A DNA stretch of 64,000 nt from Pseudomonas viridiflava (GTDB taxonomy: Bacteria; Pseudomonadota; Gammaproteobacteria; Pseudomonadales; Pseudomonadaceae). The stretch's first letter is position 1, and each line of letters opens with the position of its first letter. The stretch spans positions 1-64,000 of the forward strand of contig NZ_UTHA01000078.1 in assembly GCF_900582195.1 (NCBI RefSeq), read 5' to 3'. A program made the translations under genes and the position numbers. The notes beneath the pieces were generated by a model, which worked only from the letters and a program-made list of their open reading frames with translations, was not told where the DNA came from and did no database searches. Below are positions 8,944 through 18,309 of this stretch, piece after piece.

Positions 8944-10104
8944 TCAGCGGCCTTTGAATTGCGCCACGTTCGCAGACCGCGCATCGGTCTGTGGTTGGCC
9001 GGCAGTGCCGAGGCGCTCACCGGTCTTGGCATCGAACAACAACACTTTCGACGGATCGAATTGCAGCGTCAGGTTCTCGCCCACCTGCGGTGCCACGTCC
9101 GGCGCCAAGCGGCAGCAGACTTTGGTTTCATTCAAATTGACGAACACCAGCGTGTCCGGACCGGTCGGCTCGGTGACCTGCACTTCGGCACGAATGCTCG
9201 GCAGGCCGTTGCCCTCGCCGTTCGCCAGCACGATTTGCTCCGGGCGCAGACCGAGGATCACTTCGCGATCTTCAAGCCCGGCGTCCTGCATGCTCATCGG
9301 CAACTCGCAACGCGCCTGACCGCTGTCGAGCAGCGCCAGCAGGCGACCGTCCTTGCGTTGCAGACGCAGCGGGATGAAGTTCATCGGCGGCGAACCGATG
9401 AAGCTCGCCACGAACAGGTTGGCCGGGTCGTTGTAGATCTCTTTTGGCGTGCCGAACTGCTGGATGATGCCGTCCTTCATCACCGCCACCTTGTCGCCCA
9501 GGGTCATCGCTTCGATCTGGTCGTGGGTCACATAGACCGTGGTGGTTTTCAGGCGCTGATGCATCAGTTTCATTTCGGTGCGCATCTCGACGCGCAGCTT
9601 GGCGTCGAGGTTGGACAGCGGTTCGTCGAACAGATAAATCTTCGGCCGACGCGCCAGCGCACGGCCCATTGCCACACGCTGTTGCTGACCACCGGACAAC
9701 TGACCCGGCTTGCGATTGAGCAGGTGTTCGATCTGCAACAGCTTGGCGACGCGCGCGACTTCTTCGTCGATCGCCGACTGCGGCATCTTGCGGATCTTCA
9801 GACCGAATTCGATGTTCTCGCGCACGCTCATGGTCGGGTACAGCGCGTAGGACTGGAACACCATGGCGATGTCGCGATCCTTCGGGCTCATGCCGCTGAC
9901 GTCCTGATCGCCGATCATGATCGCGCCGCCGGTGATGGTTTCCAGACCGGCGATGCAGTTCATCAGGGTCGACTTGCCGCAGCCCGACGGGCCGACGAGG
10001 ATCAGGAACTCACCGTCCTTGATCGACAGTTCGATGTTCTTCAGGGTGTCCGGCAGGCCGGCACCGTAGGTCTTGTTGACGTTGCGAAGTTCGAGCGTTG
10101 CCAT
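8944..10104 (-). CDS. gtsD: Glucose ABC transporter, ATP-binding subunit
   Basis: A 386-residue MalK/UgpC-type ATPase powering sugar import at the inner membrane. It shows Walker A 'GPSGCGKST' near residue 38, Q-loop, signature 'LSGGQQQR', Walker B 'IYLFDEPLSNLDA' and the H-loop 'VYVTHDQIEAMTL'. The C-terminal 140 residues form the TOBE/regulatory domain. It follows gtsC by 2 bases. Substrate is inferred from context and from the characterised P. putida and P. aeruginosa gts systems. Confidence 0.95.
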   Translation of the reverse strand: MATLELRNVNKTYGAGLPDTLKNIELSIKDGEFLILVGPSGCGKSTLMNCIAGLETITGGAIMIGDQDVSGMSPKDRDIAMVFQSYALYPTMSVRENIEFGLKIRKMPQSAIDEEVARVAKLLQIEHLLNRKPGQLSGGQQQRVAMGRALARRPKIYLFDEPLSNLDAKLRVEMRTEMKLMHQRLKTTTVYVTHDQIEAMTLGDKVAVMKDGIIQQFGTPKEIYNDPANLFVASFIGSPPMNFIPLRLQRKDGRLLALLDSGQARCELPMSMQDAGLEDREVILGLRPEQIVLANGEGNGLPSIRAEVQVTEPTGPDTLVFVNLNETKVCCRLAPDVAPQVGENLTLQFDPSKVLLFDAKTGERLGTAGQPQTDARSANVAQFKGR

Positions 10105-10106
10105 GA

Positions 10107-10952
10107 TTACCCCTTGACTGCGCCGGCCGTCAGCCCGCGCACGAAATACTTGCCTGCGACCACATAGACCAGCAGGGTCGGCAGGCCGGCGATCATCGCC
10201 GCTGCCATATCAACGTTGTATTCCTTGGCGCCGGTGCTGGTGTTGACCAGGTTGTTCAGCGCCACCGTGATCGGTTGCGAATCACCACTGGAGAACACCA
10301 CCCCGAACAGGAAGTCGTTCCAGATCTGGGTGAACTGCCAGATCAGGCAGACCATGATGATCGGCGTCGACATCGGCAGAATGATCCGGCGGAAAATCGT
10401 GAAGAAACCCGCGCCGTCCAGACGTGCCGCTTTGACCAGCGCATCGGGAATGCTCACGTAGTAGTTACGGAAGAACAGCGTGGTGAACGCCAGACCATAA
10501 ACCACGTGGATAAACACCAGGCCGGTGGTGGTGCTTGCCAGGCCCATCTTGCCGAGGGTGAACGAGGCCGGCAGCAGCACGGTCTGGAATGGCAGGAAGC
10601 AGCCGAACAACAGCAGACCGAAGAACAGCTGCGAACCACGGAAGCGCCAGAACGACAGCACATAACCGTTCAATGCACCGATGGCGGTGGAGATGATCAC
10701 GGCCGGAACGGTGATCTTGATCGAGTTCCAGAAGTAACCGTCAACCGTGGCCCAGGCCTTGACCCAGCCGATGCCGCTGACCACGGTCGGCCAGCTCAAC
10801 AGGTTGCCGGTGCTGATGTCTTCCGGGGTCTTGAAGCTGGTCAGCAACATGACCACCAGCGGCACCAGATAAAGCAGTACGGCGATGATCAGCACCGCAT
10901 AGATCGCGATGCGACTCAGGCTGATAGCAGGTTTGGCAGCGAGACTAGTCAT
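10107..10952 (-). CDS. gtsC: Glucose ABC transporter, permease subunit 2
   Basis: A 281-residue inner-membrane permease of the MalG type. Six hydrophobic segments begin with 'IAIYAVLIIAVLLYLVPLVV'. The coupling EAA loop is 'AARLDGAGFFTIFRRIILP' near residue 185, which contacts GtsD. Its start overlaps the end of gtsB by 8 bases. Confidence 0.95.
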   Translation of the reverse strand: MTSLAAKPAISLSRIAIYAVLIIAVLLYLVPLVVMLLTSFKTPEDISTGNLLSWPTVVSGIGWVKAWATVDGYFWNSIKITVPAVIISTAIGALNGYVLSFWRFRGSQLFFGLLLFGCFLPFQTVLLPASFTLGKMGLASTTTGLVFIHVVYGLAFTTLFFRNYYVSIPDALVKAARLDGAGFFTIFRRIILPMSTPIIMVCLIWQFTQIWNDFLFGVVFSSGDSQPITVALNNLVNTSTGAKEYNVDMAAAMIAGLPTLLVYVVAGKYFVRGLTAGAVKG

Positions 10953-11853
10953 TGCGCTTGGTCCTCAGCTCGGAATACAGGTAAGGCACGATGATCGCGA
11001 GGATCGCACCGAGCATCAGAATCGCACTGGCCGAGCCCATGCCCATCTGGCCGCGACTGAAGGTGAAGGAATACATGAACATTGCTGGCAGGTCGGAGGA
11101 ATAACCCGGACCACCGGCAGTCATCGCCGCGACCAGGTCGAAGCTCTTGATCGCGATGTGCGCGAGAATCATCACCGCACTGAAGAACACCGGACGCAGG
11201 CTTGGCAGCACCACTTTCCAGTAGATCGTCGGCATGCTCGCGCCATCGATCTGCGCGGCACGGATGATCGATTGATCAACGCCACGCAGGCCGGCGAGGA
11301 ACATCGCCATGATGAAGCCCGAGGCTTGCCACACAGCAGCGATCACCAGGCAGTAGACTACGCGATCCGGGTCGATCAGCCAGTCGAGACGGAAGCCTTC
11401 CCAGCCCCAGTCACGCAACAATTTGTCCAGGCCCATGCCCGGGTTGAGCAGCCATTTCCACGCGGTACCGGTGACGATCATCGAGAGCGCCATCGGGTAC
11501 AGGTAAATGGTGCGGATAAAGCCTTCGCGACGAATGCGCTGGTCGAGGAACACCGCCAGCAACACACCGATCACCAAGGTGATGCCGATGAACATGCCGC
11601 CGAACACCGCGAGGTTTTTGCTCGCGACCCACCAGCGGTCGTTGTCGAACAACCGCGCGTATTGCGCCAGACCGGCCCACTTGTAGTTGGGCAGGAACGT
11701 CGAGGTGGTGAACGACAGCACGAACGTCCACAGGATGTAGCCATAGAAGCCCACCAGCACGATGAACATGCTCGGCGCCAGCACCAGTTTGGGCAGCCAG
11801 CGTTGCAATGCATCGAACGGCGAGGCCTTGCTGAACACAGCAACAGAACTCAT
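10945..11853 (-). CDS. gtsB: Glucose ABC transporter, permease subunit 1
   Basis: A 302-residue MalF-type permease with six predicted membrane segments and the EAA loop 'RAAQIDGASMPTIYWKVVLP'. I placed the start at the ATG giving 'MSSVAVFSKASPF'. The open frame continues upstream into the REPIN, which is not credible coding sequence. It is separated from gtsA by that REPIN, so gtsBCD transcript levels may be lower than gtsA. Confidence 0.95.
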   Translation of the reverse strand: MSSVAVFSKASPFDALQRWLPKLVLAPSMFIVLVGFYGYILWTFVLSFTTSTFLPNYKWAGLAQYARLFDNDRWWVASKNLAVFGGMFIGITLVIGVLLAVFLDQRIRREGFIRTIYLYPMALSMIVTGTAWKWLLNPGMGLDKLLRDWGWEGFRLDWLIDPDRVVYCLVIAAVWQASGFIMAMFLAGLRGVDQSIIRAAQIDGASMPTIYWKVVLPSLRPVFFSAVMILAHIAIKSFDLVAAMTAGGPGYSSDLPAMFMYSFTFSRGQMGMGSASAILMLGAILAIIVPYLYSELRTKRND

Positions 11854-11897
11854 GGGGAAATCCAGTACGAGGGTAGAAAATTCACATGCTTCCCCCT

Positions 11898-11985
11898 TGT
11901 GGGAGCGAGCTTGCTCGCGAAGGCGTCTGACAGGTATTACACCTGCGCCTGACATTGCGCTTTCGCGAGCAAGCTCGCTCCCACA
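11898..11985. repeat. REPIN between gtsA and gtsB
   Basis: Two inverted REP units (TGTGGGAGCGAGCTTGCTCG and its inverse) flank about 38 bases. It lies 19 bases past the gtsA stop, inside the gts operon. Confidence 0.95.
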
Positions 11986-12004
11986 GGGGTTGCGGTGTTA
12001 GCTG

Positions 12005-13306
12005 TTATTTGGACGACTTGATCGCGGCGCCCAGTTTCTTGGCGGTGTCGGCCGGGTCGGCTTTCGGGTCGTTGATGTAGTTGGTCACGACATCAAAGAA
12101 CGCGCCTTGCACCGCCAGCGTGGTCGCCATGTTGTGCGCCATGCTTGGCTGCAGGCCGCCGGACTTGGCGTCCGCCAGGAAGTCTTTGGCTGCAGTCTGT
12201 GCGCAGGAGTCGAAACCGAGCTTGTCCATGTTGTTCAACATGTCGTTGCGCACCGGGATCGAGCCTTTGTTGATGCTGAAGACTTTCTGGAAGTTCTCAC
12301 CCAGCACGACTTTGGCGATGTCCTGCTGACCGGCCGCAGTGCCGGCGTCCTTCTGCTTGAACACGGCCAGCGAGTCGATGTTGTAGGTGAACGCCTTGTC
12401 GGTCCCCGGGAACGCTACGCACTCGTAGTCCTTGCCAGCGACTTTCTTGGCCGCGGTCCATTCGGACTTGGCCCAGTCGCCCATGATCTGCATGCCGGCC
12501 TTGCCGTTGATGACCTTGGCCGCTTCCAGGTTCCAGTCCTGGCCTTTGCCGTCGGCGTCCATGTAGGTCGCGACTTTCTTCAACTCGGTCAGCGCCTTGA
12601 CCATTTCCGGGCCGGTCAGCGCGGCGTTGTCCAGGTCAACCAGGGCTTTCTTGTAACCATCGACACCCATGACCGAGAGCACCACGGCTTCGAACACGGT
12701 GCTGTCCTGCCAAGGCTGACCGCCGTGAGCCAGCGGAATGAAGCCCGCAGCCTTCAGCTTGTCGCCAGCGGCGTAGAATTCTTCGAGGGTGGTCGGGTTC
12801 TTGGTGATCCCGGCTTTCTTGAACACTTCCGGGTTGATCCACAGCCAGTTCACGCGGTGAATGTTCACCGGCACGGCCACGTAATCACCGTCGTACTTCA
12901 CGGTATCGGAGACTTTCTTGTCGAGCAGGCTGTCCCATTTTTCCGACTTGGCGACGTCTTTCAGCACGTCGGTGTCGAGCAGGCCAGTGGACGCCCATTC
13001 CTGAATGTCCGGGCCTTTGATCTGGGCAACGCCAGGCGGGTTGCCGGCAACGGCACGGCTTTTCAGCACGGTCATGGCAGTCGCACCGCCACCGCCGGCG
13101 ACAGCGCCGTCTTTCCAGGTGAAACCGTCTTTTTCGACTTGCGCCTTGAGCACATCAACAGCGGCTTTTTCGCCACCGGACGTCCACCAGTGCACGACTT
13201 CGACCGAACCTTTGGATTCGGCAGCGGAAACACTGAGAGGCAGAATTGCGAGCGGGAACAGGGAGGCGACAGAAATGACAGTAGCGAGGCGAGAAATCGC
13301 ATTCAT
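12005..13306 (-). CDS. gtsA: Glucose/mannose-binding periplasmic protein of the gts ABC importer
   Basis: A 433-residue extracellular solute-binding protein (family 1). The signal peptide runs '[17 protein letters not shown]...SVSAAES', with cleavage likely near residue 24. The mature protein starts '[17 protein letters not shown]', typical of sugar binders of this class, and carries many Trp residues for sugar stacking. The start was chosen for the signal peptide and for AAAGG upstream. It delivers sugar to GtsBC. A CA motif lies just upstream of the ribosome-binding site. Confidence 0.95.
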   Translation of the reverse strand: MNAISRLATVISVASLFPLAILPLSVSAAESKGSVEVVHWWTSGGEKAAVDVLKAQVEKDGFTWKDGAVAGGGGATAMTVLKSRAVAGNPPGVAQIKGPDIQEWASTGLLDTDVLKDVAKSEKWDSLLDKKVSDTVKYDGDYVAVPVNIHRVNWLWINPEVFKKAGITKNPTTLEEFYAAGDKLKAAGFIPLAHGGQPWQDSTVFEAVVLSVMGVDGYKKALVDLDNAALTGPEMVKALTELKKVATYMDADGKGQDWNLEAAKVINGKAGMQIMGDWAKSEWTAAKKVAGKDYECVAFPGTDKAFTYNIDSLAVFKQKDAGTAAGQQDIAKVVLGENFQKVFSINKGSIPVRNDMLNNMDKLGFDSCAQTAAKDFLADAKSGGLQPSMAHNMATTLAVQGAFFDVVTNYINDPKADPADTAKKLGAAIKSSK

Positions 13307-13322
13307 CTGAGATGTACCTTTC

Positions 13323-13330
13323 TTGTTGTT
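13323..13330 (-). promoter_or_regulatory. Candidate Hfq/Crc CA motif in the gtsA leader
   Basis: The transcript-sense sequence AACAACAAGAAAGG places an AANAANAA motif directly against the gtsA Shine-Dalgarno sequence, the position used for translational catabolite repression in Pseudomonas. Confidence 0.6.
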
Positions 13331-13424
13331 ATGCATGCAAGTCTGGTGCTTGCGCTGCACAGGAGTTTAAACAGGACGTTTCCCTTCGCAGGTAACGAAG
13401 GGACGCGCGAATGTCACTACATGG

Positions 13425-14684
13425 TTACACAGGAGTGCCCTGAGACAACTGCGCCAAAGCAGTCGCCATACTGGGTGCCAAGGGTAGACGAGGGATCAGC
13501 ACCGCCTGCCAGGCGTGATACAGATCGGGTTTGCCCGGCCAGATATCGGCACTTGGGGTGTTTTGCGGATTGAGTTCGTGGTGCCAGCTGCCGTCGCAAC
13601 GGTCGATGAAATTCATCTCGCAGAATTCCCAGAACAGCCGGTACCAGCTTTCGTATTGCGCATCGCCGGTGCGTTTGAGCAAGGCGCTGGCGGCGGCGCT
13701 GGCCTCGGCGTGCGTCCAGTGCAGGCGATGGCGGACGACGGCCTTGTTGCTCCAGTCGAGGGTGTAGACGATGCCCAGCAGTCCATCGACGTCCCAACCG
13801 TTGCGGCAGTTGTTCTCGAACAGTTTTTGCGCATCGGTGGCGAGCCAACCGGGCGTGAGCATGCCGGCCTGAACCCGCGCCGCTTCGAGGTGCAGCAACA
13901 GCCGCGCCCATTCGAAACCGTGGCCCGGCGTGGTGCCGTAGGGGCGGAATCCGTCAGCGGGATTGTCATGGTTGTATTCGCGCAGCGGTTGCCAGTCGCG
14001 GTCGAAGTGCTCGATGACCATGTAACCGTTGCCGGCAGCGTGACCGTGGATCACCCGCTCGACGATGCGTTGCGCGCGTACCAGCCAGCGCGGATCTTCA
14101 GTGACATCAGCCAGCGCGAGGAACGCTTCGGTCGCGTGCATGTTGCTGTTGGCGCCGCGATAGGCTTCTTCCTCGCTCCAGTCGCGATTGAAGAATTCAC
14201 GCATGGCGCCCTCTTCTTCGCTCCAGAAATACGTGTCGATGATGTCGATGGCATCGTCCAGCAGCGCTTGTGCGCCGGGACGTTGCGCGACCACCGCAGA
14301 GCTGGCGGCCAGAGCGACAAAGGCATGCAGGTAGGCGTTCTTGCCGGTGTTGTCATCGCGGTGTTCGGCGACCGCAAACCAGCCGCCGTGCAGAACATCA
14401 CGCAACGGCCCACGCAGAGCGGCGATGCCGTGATCGACCAGTTCGGCAAACCCCGGCAGGCCCTGAATGTGGGCCATGGCGAAGCTGTGGGTCATGCGCG
14501 CGGTGTTCATGGTTTCGGCTTGCGCGTTCGCAGGCAGACGGCCGCGTTCGTCGAGGTTGCCGAAGCCTTCCGGCAGTTTTGCTGCCTTGGCGAAATCCAG
14601 CAGGCGCAGGCCTTCGGCGGCGAGCCATTGCTGGTGCACAGGGGCGTTCAGCCAACTGCTGAAGCCGGGTTGGAAGAGATCCAT
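13425..14684 (-). CDS. AGE-family epimerase/isomerase (N-acylglucosamine 2-epimerase-like)
   Basis: A 419-residue (alpha/alpha)6-barrel protein of the N-acylglucosamine 2-epimerase/mannose isomerase family. Conserved parts are 'ARMTHSFAMAH' near residue 62, 'HGGWF' near residue 99, 'NSNMHATEAFL' near residue 178, 'TTPGHGFEWARLL' near residue 248 and 'WHELNP' (read as WHHELNP) near residue 371. These supply the His and Arg residues lining the active site. It is 118 bp ahead of gtsA and probably in the same transcription unit. A sugar isomerase (for example mannose to fructose) is plausible, but the substrate is not fixed by sequence. Confidence 0.88.
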   Translation of the reverse strand: MDLFQPGFSSWLNAPVHQQWLAAEGLRLLDFAKAAKLPEGFGNLDERGRLPANAQAETMNTARMTHSFAMAHIQGLPGFAELVDHGIAALRGPLRDVLHGGWFAVAEHRDDNTGKNAYLHAFVALAASSAVVAQRPGAQALLDDAIDIIDTYFWSEEEGAMREFFNRDWSEEEAYRGANSNMHATEAFLALADVTEDPRWLVRAQRIVERVIHGHAAGNGYMVIEHFDRDWQPLREYNHDNPADGFRPYGTTPGHGFEWARLLLHLEAARVQAGMLTPGWLATDAQKLFENNCRNGWDVDGLLGIVYTLDWSNKAVVRHRLHWTHAEASAAASALLKRTGDAQYESWYRLFWEFCEMNFIDRCDGSWHHELNPQNTPSADIWPGKPDLYHAWQAVLIPRLPLAPSMATALAQLSQGTPV

Positions 14685-14696
14685 GGGTGGCCTTTT

Positions 14697-14704
14697 TTGT
14701 TGTT
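14697..14704 (-). promoter_or_regulatory. Candidate Hfq/Crc CA motif in the AGE-epimerase leader
   Basis: The transcript-sense sequence ATAACAACAAAAAAGG carries an AANAANAA motif adjoining the Shine-Dalgarno, closely resembling the gtsA leader. Confidence 0.55.
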
Positions 14705-14791
14705 ATGACTGCGGGGAGTCTAAACAACGGGCCGGGGTGGGCTTGTAACGAAGGGGGCGGGTTTTGTCACCGGATCGTGACAAAAGAACTA

Positions 14792-14967
14792 CCCTCACCC
14801 CAGCCCTCTCCCGGAGGGAGAGGGGGCCGACCGAGTGGTGCTGGGTTATCCGCCGACCTGACACATCGAGTCGATTATGGATTCGTTACCGGACTTCCAG
14901 GTCGGCGTACCTCCGCAGCATCCCCCGGTCAGTTCCCTCTCCCCCTGGGAGAGGGCTAGGGTGAGGG
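14792..14967. repeat. ~176-bp CTCACCC-type repeat, copy 2
   Basis: The termini are CCCTCACCCCAGCCCTCTCC and the inverse GAGAGGGCTAGGGTGAGGG. The core holds 'GACCTGACACATCGAGTCGA' and 'CCAGGTCGG'. It lies between gtrS and the AGE gene, ending 12 bases from the gtrS stop codon. Confidence 0.88.
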
Positions 14968-14979
14968 AAAGCTTTTGAC

Positions 14980-16449
14980 TCAATCCGCCGAACGCGGCAA
15001 CTGCAACGTCACCCGCAACCCACCCTCACGCAAATTCTGCAACGTCACTTCCCCGCCATGGCTGTGGGCAATATTGCGCGCAATGCCCAACCCCAACCCA
15101 TATCCCTGCTGCTGCCCCGCCAAGCGGAAATGCGGCTCAAACACCTGCTCCAAACGCTGCTCCGGCACCCCCGGCCCTTCATCATCAACGTGCAAGACAA
15201 ACGCGCTGTCATCGTCATCGATATGCAGATGTGCGTTCTGCCCATACTTCAAAGCGTTGTCGATCAGGTTGCCGATGCAGCGCTTCAGCGCCAACGGCTT
15301 ACCCGGATAAGCCGCCAGCGCCCGGCCATGCTGAGTCACCCGACCGTTGCCGTTCGGCGCCAGATACGGCTCGACCAGGCAGTCAAGCACATGGTTGAGA
15401 TCCACCGGTTCGATGTTCTCGTGGATGTCGGTGTCCTTCACGCATTGCAGCGCGCCTTTGACCAGCAGCTCCAGCTCATCCAGATCGCGGCCGAATTTGG
15501 CTTGCAGCTTCTCGTCTTCAAGCAATTCGACGCGCAGACGCAAACGGGTAATCGGCGTGCGCAGGTCATGGGAAATCGCGCTGAACAACTGGCTGCGCTC
15601 GGTCAGGTAACGGCTGATGCGCTCGCGCATGGTGTTGAATGCGCGCCCCACTTCGACCACTTCACTGCCGCCGCCCTCGGCCACCGGCTCGACGTCGGCA
15701 CCCAGCGACAGATCCCGTGCTGAGCGGGCCAGACGTTTGAGCGGCCGACTCTGCCAGTGCACCAACAGGCCGATGAACAACAGCAGGAATCCGCTGGTGA
15801 GAACGATGAACCACACCTGCTGGGAGGGCAGGCCTTGTTCTTCAAGACTGGTGTACGGCTCGGGCAACAGAGAGGCGATGTACAGCCATTCACCCGGGGC
15901 CATTTGAATCTGCGTGACCAACACGGGCGGATTCACCGGTTCCAGGGTCAGCGCGTAATGCGCCCACGAACGCGGCAACTCATCCAGCTTCAGCCCGGCG
16001 TTGAAAATCCGCAGGTCTTCGGGACTGACGAAGGTCACCGAAATATCGGTGTCATGGCCCAAAGTCTGTCGCAGTACTTCATCGACCGCTTTCATCACCG
16101 CCGCTTTACGCGGCGTGACCGGCAGCACGTCCATGCCCAGCGGCTTGTCGTTGAGTGTCACCACGAAGCGGGTTCCGCCCATGCTGCGCAACTGGTCGAG
16201 CACCAGCGGCCGATAAGCCACCGGCAACGAGCGGAAATAACTGACGCTGGCGGTCATCGAATGGGCAAGGCTGCGGGCGCTGGTGACCAGGCCTTCGAGC
16301 TGGGTGGCGCGCAGTTGCGAGACCCAGATCACGCTCGACAATGTCTGCGCGAACAGCACCGCCAGCAAGGTCAGCAACAACATCCGCCCAAGCAGCGAAC
16401 GCGGAACCGGGACCTTGGCGGCGAGTTTACGCAGCGAATCAGTGACCAT
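14980..16449 (-). CDS. gtrS: GtrS-type sensor histidine kinase for glucose catabolism
   Basis: A 489-residue membrane histidine kinase. A transmembrane segment lies near residues 15-40. A periplasmic sensor region follows to about residue 190, then a second segment 'FIVLTSGFLLLFIGLLV', HAMP, HisKA with the phosphorylated His in 'SAISHDLRTPITR' and an HATPase domain with 'NLIDNALKYG' and 'DEGPGVPE'. It pairs with GltR, which it overlaps by 11 bases. In Pseudomonas this kinase responds to Entner-Doudoroff intermediates. The start at 16449 was chosen for the overlap and the short cytoplasmic N-terminus; an upstream in-frame start at 16485 is possible. Confidence 0.93.
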   Translation of the reverse strand: MVTDSLRKLAAKVPVPRSLLGRMLLLTLLAVLFAQTLSSVIWVSQLRATQLEGLVTSARSLAHSMTASVSYFRSLPVAYRPLVLDQLRSMGGTRFVVTLNDKPLGMDVLPVTPRKAAVMKAVDEVLRQTLGHDTDISVTFVSPEDLRIFNAGLKLDELPRSWAHYALTLEPVNPPVLVTQIQMAPGEWLYIASLLPEPYTSLEEQGLPSQQVWFIVLTSGFLLLFIGLLVHWQSRPLKRLARSARDLSLGADVEPVAEGGGSEVVEVGRAFNTMRERISRYLTERSQLFSAISHDLRTPITRLRLRVELLEDEKLQAKFGRDLDELELLVKGALQCVKDTDIHENIEPVDLNHVLDCLVEPYLAPNGNGRVTQHGRALAAYPGKPLALKRCIGNLIDNALKYGQNAHLHIDDDDSAFVLHVDDEGPGVPEQRLEQVFEPHFRLAGQQQGYGLGLGIARNIAHSHGGEVTLQNLREGGLRVTLQLPRSAD

Positions 16450-17170
16450 TGCCGGCAACCACGTTGGCTGCCAGTTGATAGCCACTGCCGCGCACGGTGC
16501 GAATCAGTCGTGGCGGTTTCTCGGTGTCGCGCAGGCGCTGGCGCAAACGACTGACGGCCATGTCGACGATGCGATCGAGCGGCATCAGATCGCGGCCACG
16601 GGTGGCGTTGCCGATGGTGTCGCGGTCGAGGATTTCCTGCGGGTGATCGAGAAACAGCTTCAGCAGGGCGAAGTCGGCGCCGGAGAGAATCACTTCCTCG
16701 CCGTCGGTGTGAAACAGTCGATGACTGACCATGTCCAGCCGCCACTCGTCGAAGGCCAGCACGTCACTGCCGCTGCGCTCCTGACCGAATTGCGCACGAC
16801 GCAGCAATGCCTTGATGCGTGCTTGCAGTTCGCGCGGGCTGAAGGGTTTGCCGAGGTAGTCGTCGGCACCGAGTTCGAGACCGATCACGCGGTCGGCTTC
16901 GTCGGAACTGGCGGTGAGCATGATGATCGGCACCTGCGCCTGACGCGGATGCTGACGCACCCAACGGCACAGACTGAAGCCGTCTTCGTCGGGCAGCATG
17001 ACATCGAGGATCACCAGATCGCTCGGCGCCTCGTTGAGGGCCTGACGAAAACTGGCACCGTCGGCGGTGGCCCGCACCTGAAACCCGGCGCGGGTCAGGT
17101 AGGTTTCCAGCAACTCGCGTATTTCCTGGTCGTCATCGACCAACAATATCGACTTGTTGACTGAGCTCAC
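16439..17170 (-). CDS. gltR: GltR, OmpR-type response regulator of glucose transport
   Basis: A 243-residue response regulator with a receiver domain ('LLVDDDQEI' acidic pocket, phospho-Asp in 'LVILDVMLP' and Lys in 'YLGKPFSPRE') and a C-terminal winged helix ('LPLDRIVDMAVSRLRQRL' region, read as 'MPLDRIVDMAVSRLR'). It starts with GTG. It is the partner of GtrS and controls gts/oprB-type genes in related species. It lies downstream of edd-glk on the same strand across a REPIN. Confidence 0.94.
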   Translation of the reverse strand: MSSVNKSILLVDDDQEIRELLETYLTRAGFQVRATADGASFRQALNEAPSDLVILDVMLPDEDGFSLCRWVRQHPRQAQVPIIMLTASSDEADRVIGLELGADDYLGKPFSPRELQARIKALLRRAQFGQERSGSDVLAFDEWRLDMVSHRLFHTDGEEVILSGADFALLKLFLDHPQEILDRDTIGNATRGRDLMPLDRIVDMAVSRLRQRLRDTEKPPRLIRTVRGSGYQLAANVVAGNGH

Positions 17171-17183
17171 TTCGAAGGCATCC

Positions 17184-17191
17184 TTGTTGTT
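17184..17191 (-). promoter_or_regulatory. CA motif in the gltR leader, overlapping a HexR-like half-site
   Basis: The transcript-sense sequence ATTCCAACAACAAGGATG lies 14 bases upstream of the gltR GTG. AACAACAA fits Hfq/Crc binding. The 13-base string ATTCCAACAACAA also occurs upstream of edd and of gap, where it overlaps HexR-type operators. Confidence 0.5.
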
Positions 17192-17246
17192 GGAATTGGG
17201 GCGGATTATGCCTTAAGCATCGAACTTACAAACACCACAGAACCAC

Positions 17247-17336
17247 TGTGGGAGCGAGCTTGCTCGCGAAGGCGTCGTTACATTCAACATTTGGGTTGAC
17301 TGATACACCGCATTCGCGAGCAAGCTCGCTCCCACA
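17247..17336. repeat. REPIN between glk and gltR
   Basis: Inverted REP units of the GTGGGAGCGAGCTTGCTCG type, 90 bp in total, placed 13 bases past the glk stop codon. Confidence 0.95.
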
Positions 17337-17349
17337 GGGGGATTGCATT

Positions 17350-18309
17350 TCAGGTCGGGATTGATTGGTCCAAAGCCACACCGGCACCGACAAGGCCGGA
17401 ATACGGCGCCGTCACCAGCCACACCGGTATGCCTTTGAAGTAGTCGCTCATGCACCCCTTGTCGGCGAAGCTGCGGGCGAAACCGCTTTCGAGGAAGAAA
17501 TCGGCGAAGCGTGGAATCACCCCGCCGACGATATACACCCCGCCACGCCCGCCTGTGGTCAGTACGTTGTTGCCGGCGACCCGGCCGAGCCAGCAGCAGA
17601 ACTGCTCGAGCACTTCCAGGGCAATCGGATCACCCGCCAGCCCGGCCGCCGTGATCGCTTCCGGCGTATCAAGCGTTGGCTCATGCCCGTCCACTGCGCA
17701 GATCGCGCGATAGACTCGCGGCAAACCGCCGCCACTCAACGCGGTTTCCGCGCTGACATGGCCGATTTCATTGTGGATGTGCTGCCACAACTGAGTTTCA
17801 CGCGGGCTGCTCAGCGGCAGATCAACGTGACCGCCCTCGCCCGGCAACGCCGCGAAACGACCTTCACCGAGATCGAGCAAGGTGCCGACACCAAGGCCAG
17901 TGCCCGGGCCGATCACCACCGCAGGGCGCAACGGCTCCGGCGTGCCCTCGCAGACCACGCGAAACTCGCCCGGCTGCAAACGGGTCATGCCCAGCGCCAT
18001 CGCCGAGAAGTCGTTGACCAGCAACAACTGCTCGACCTGCAAGGTTTTGCAGAACGCGGTGCGGCTCAGGCGCCAGTGGTTGTTGGTGAATTTGAATTCA
18101 TCACCACTGACCGGGCCGGCCACCGACAGGCACACCGAAGCGATCGAACCCGGCGCCAGACCGAGCCCGCTCAGGTAGAGGCTGATCGCCTCTTCCGGGC
18201 TGGCGTGGTCGGCCGTGGCCAGCACTTGAACCGATTGCAGTTGCTGGTTTTTCCACAACGCGAACCGCGCGTTGGTGCCTCCGATGTCACCGACCAAAGC
18301 CAGTTTCAA
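17350..18309 (-). CDS. glk: Glucokinase
   Basis: A 319-residue ROK-unrelated bacterial glucokinase (Glk family) that phosphorylates glucose with ATP. Motifs are '[13 protein letters not shown]' for phosphate binding at the N-terminus, '[11 protein letters not shown]' with the catalytic Asp near residue 100, '[11 protein letters not shown]' near residue 133, '[11 protein letters not shown]' near residue 156 and 'GGVIPRF'. It starts with TTG, and its TTGA overlaps the edd stop, which implies translational coupling. Confidence 0.96.
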   Translation of the reverse strand: MKLALVGDIGGTNARFALWKNQQLQSVQVLATADHASPEEAISLYLSGLGLAPGSIASVCLSVAGPVSGDEFKFTNNHWRLSRTAFCKTLQVEQLLLVNDFSAMALGMTRLQPGEFRVVCEGTPEPLRPAVVIGPGTGLGVGTLLDLGEGRFAALPGEGGHVDLPLSSPRETQLWQHIHNEIGHVSAETALSGGGLPRVYRAICAVDGHEPTLDTPEAITAAGLAGDPIALEVLEQFCCWLGRVAGNNVLTTGGRGGVYIVGGVIPRFADFFLESGFARSFADKGCMSDYFKGIPVWLVTAPYSGLVGAGVALDQSIPT

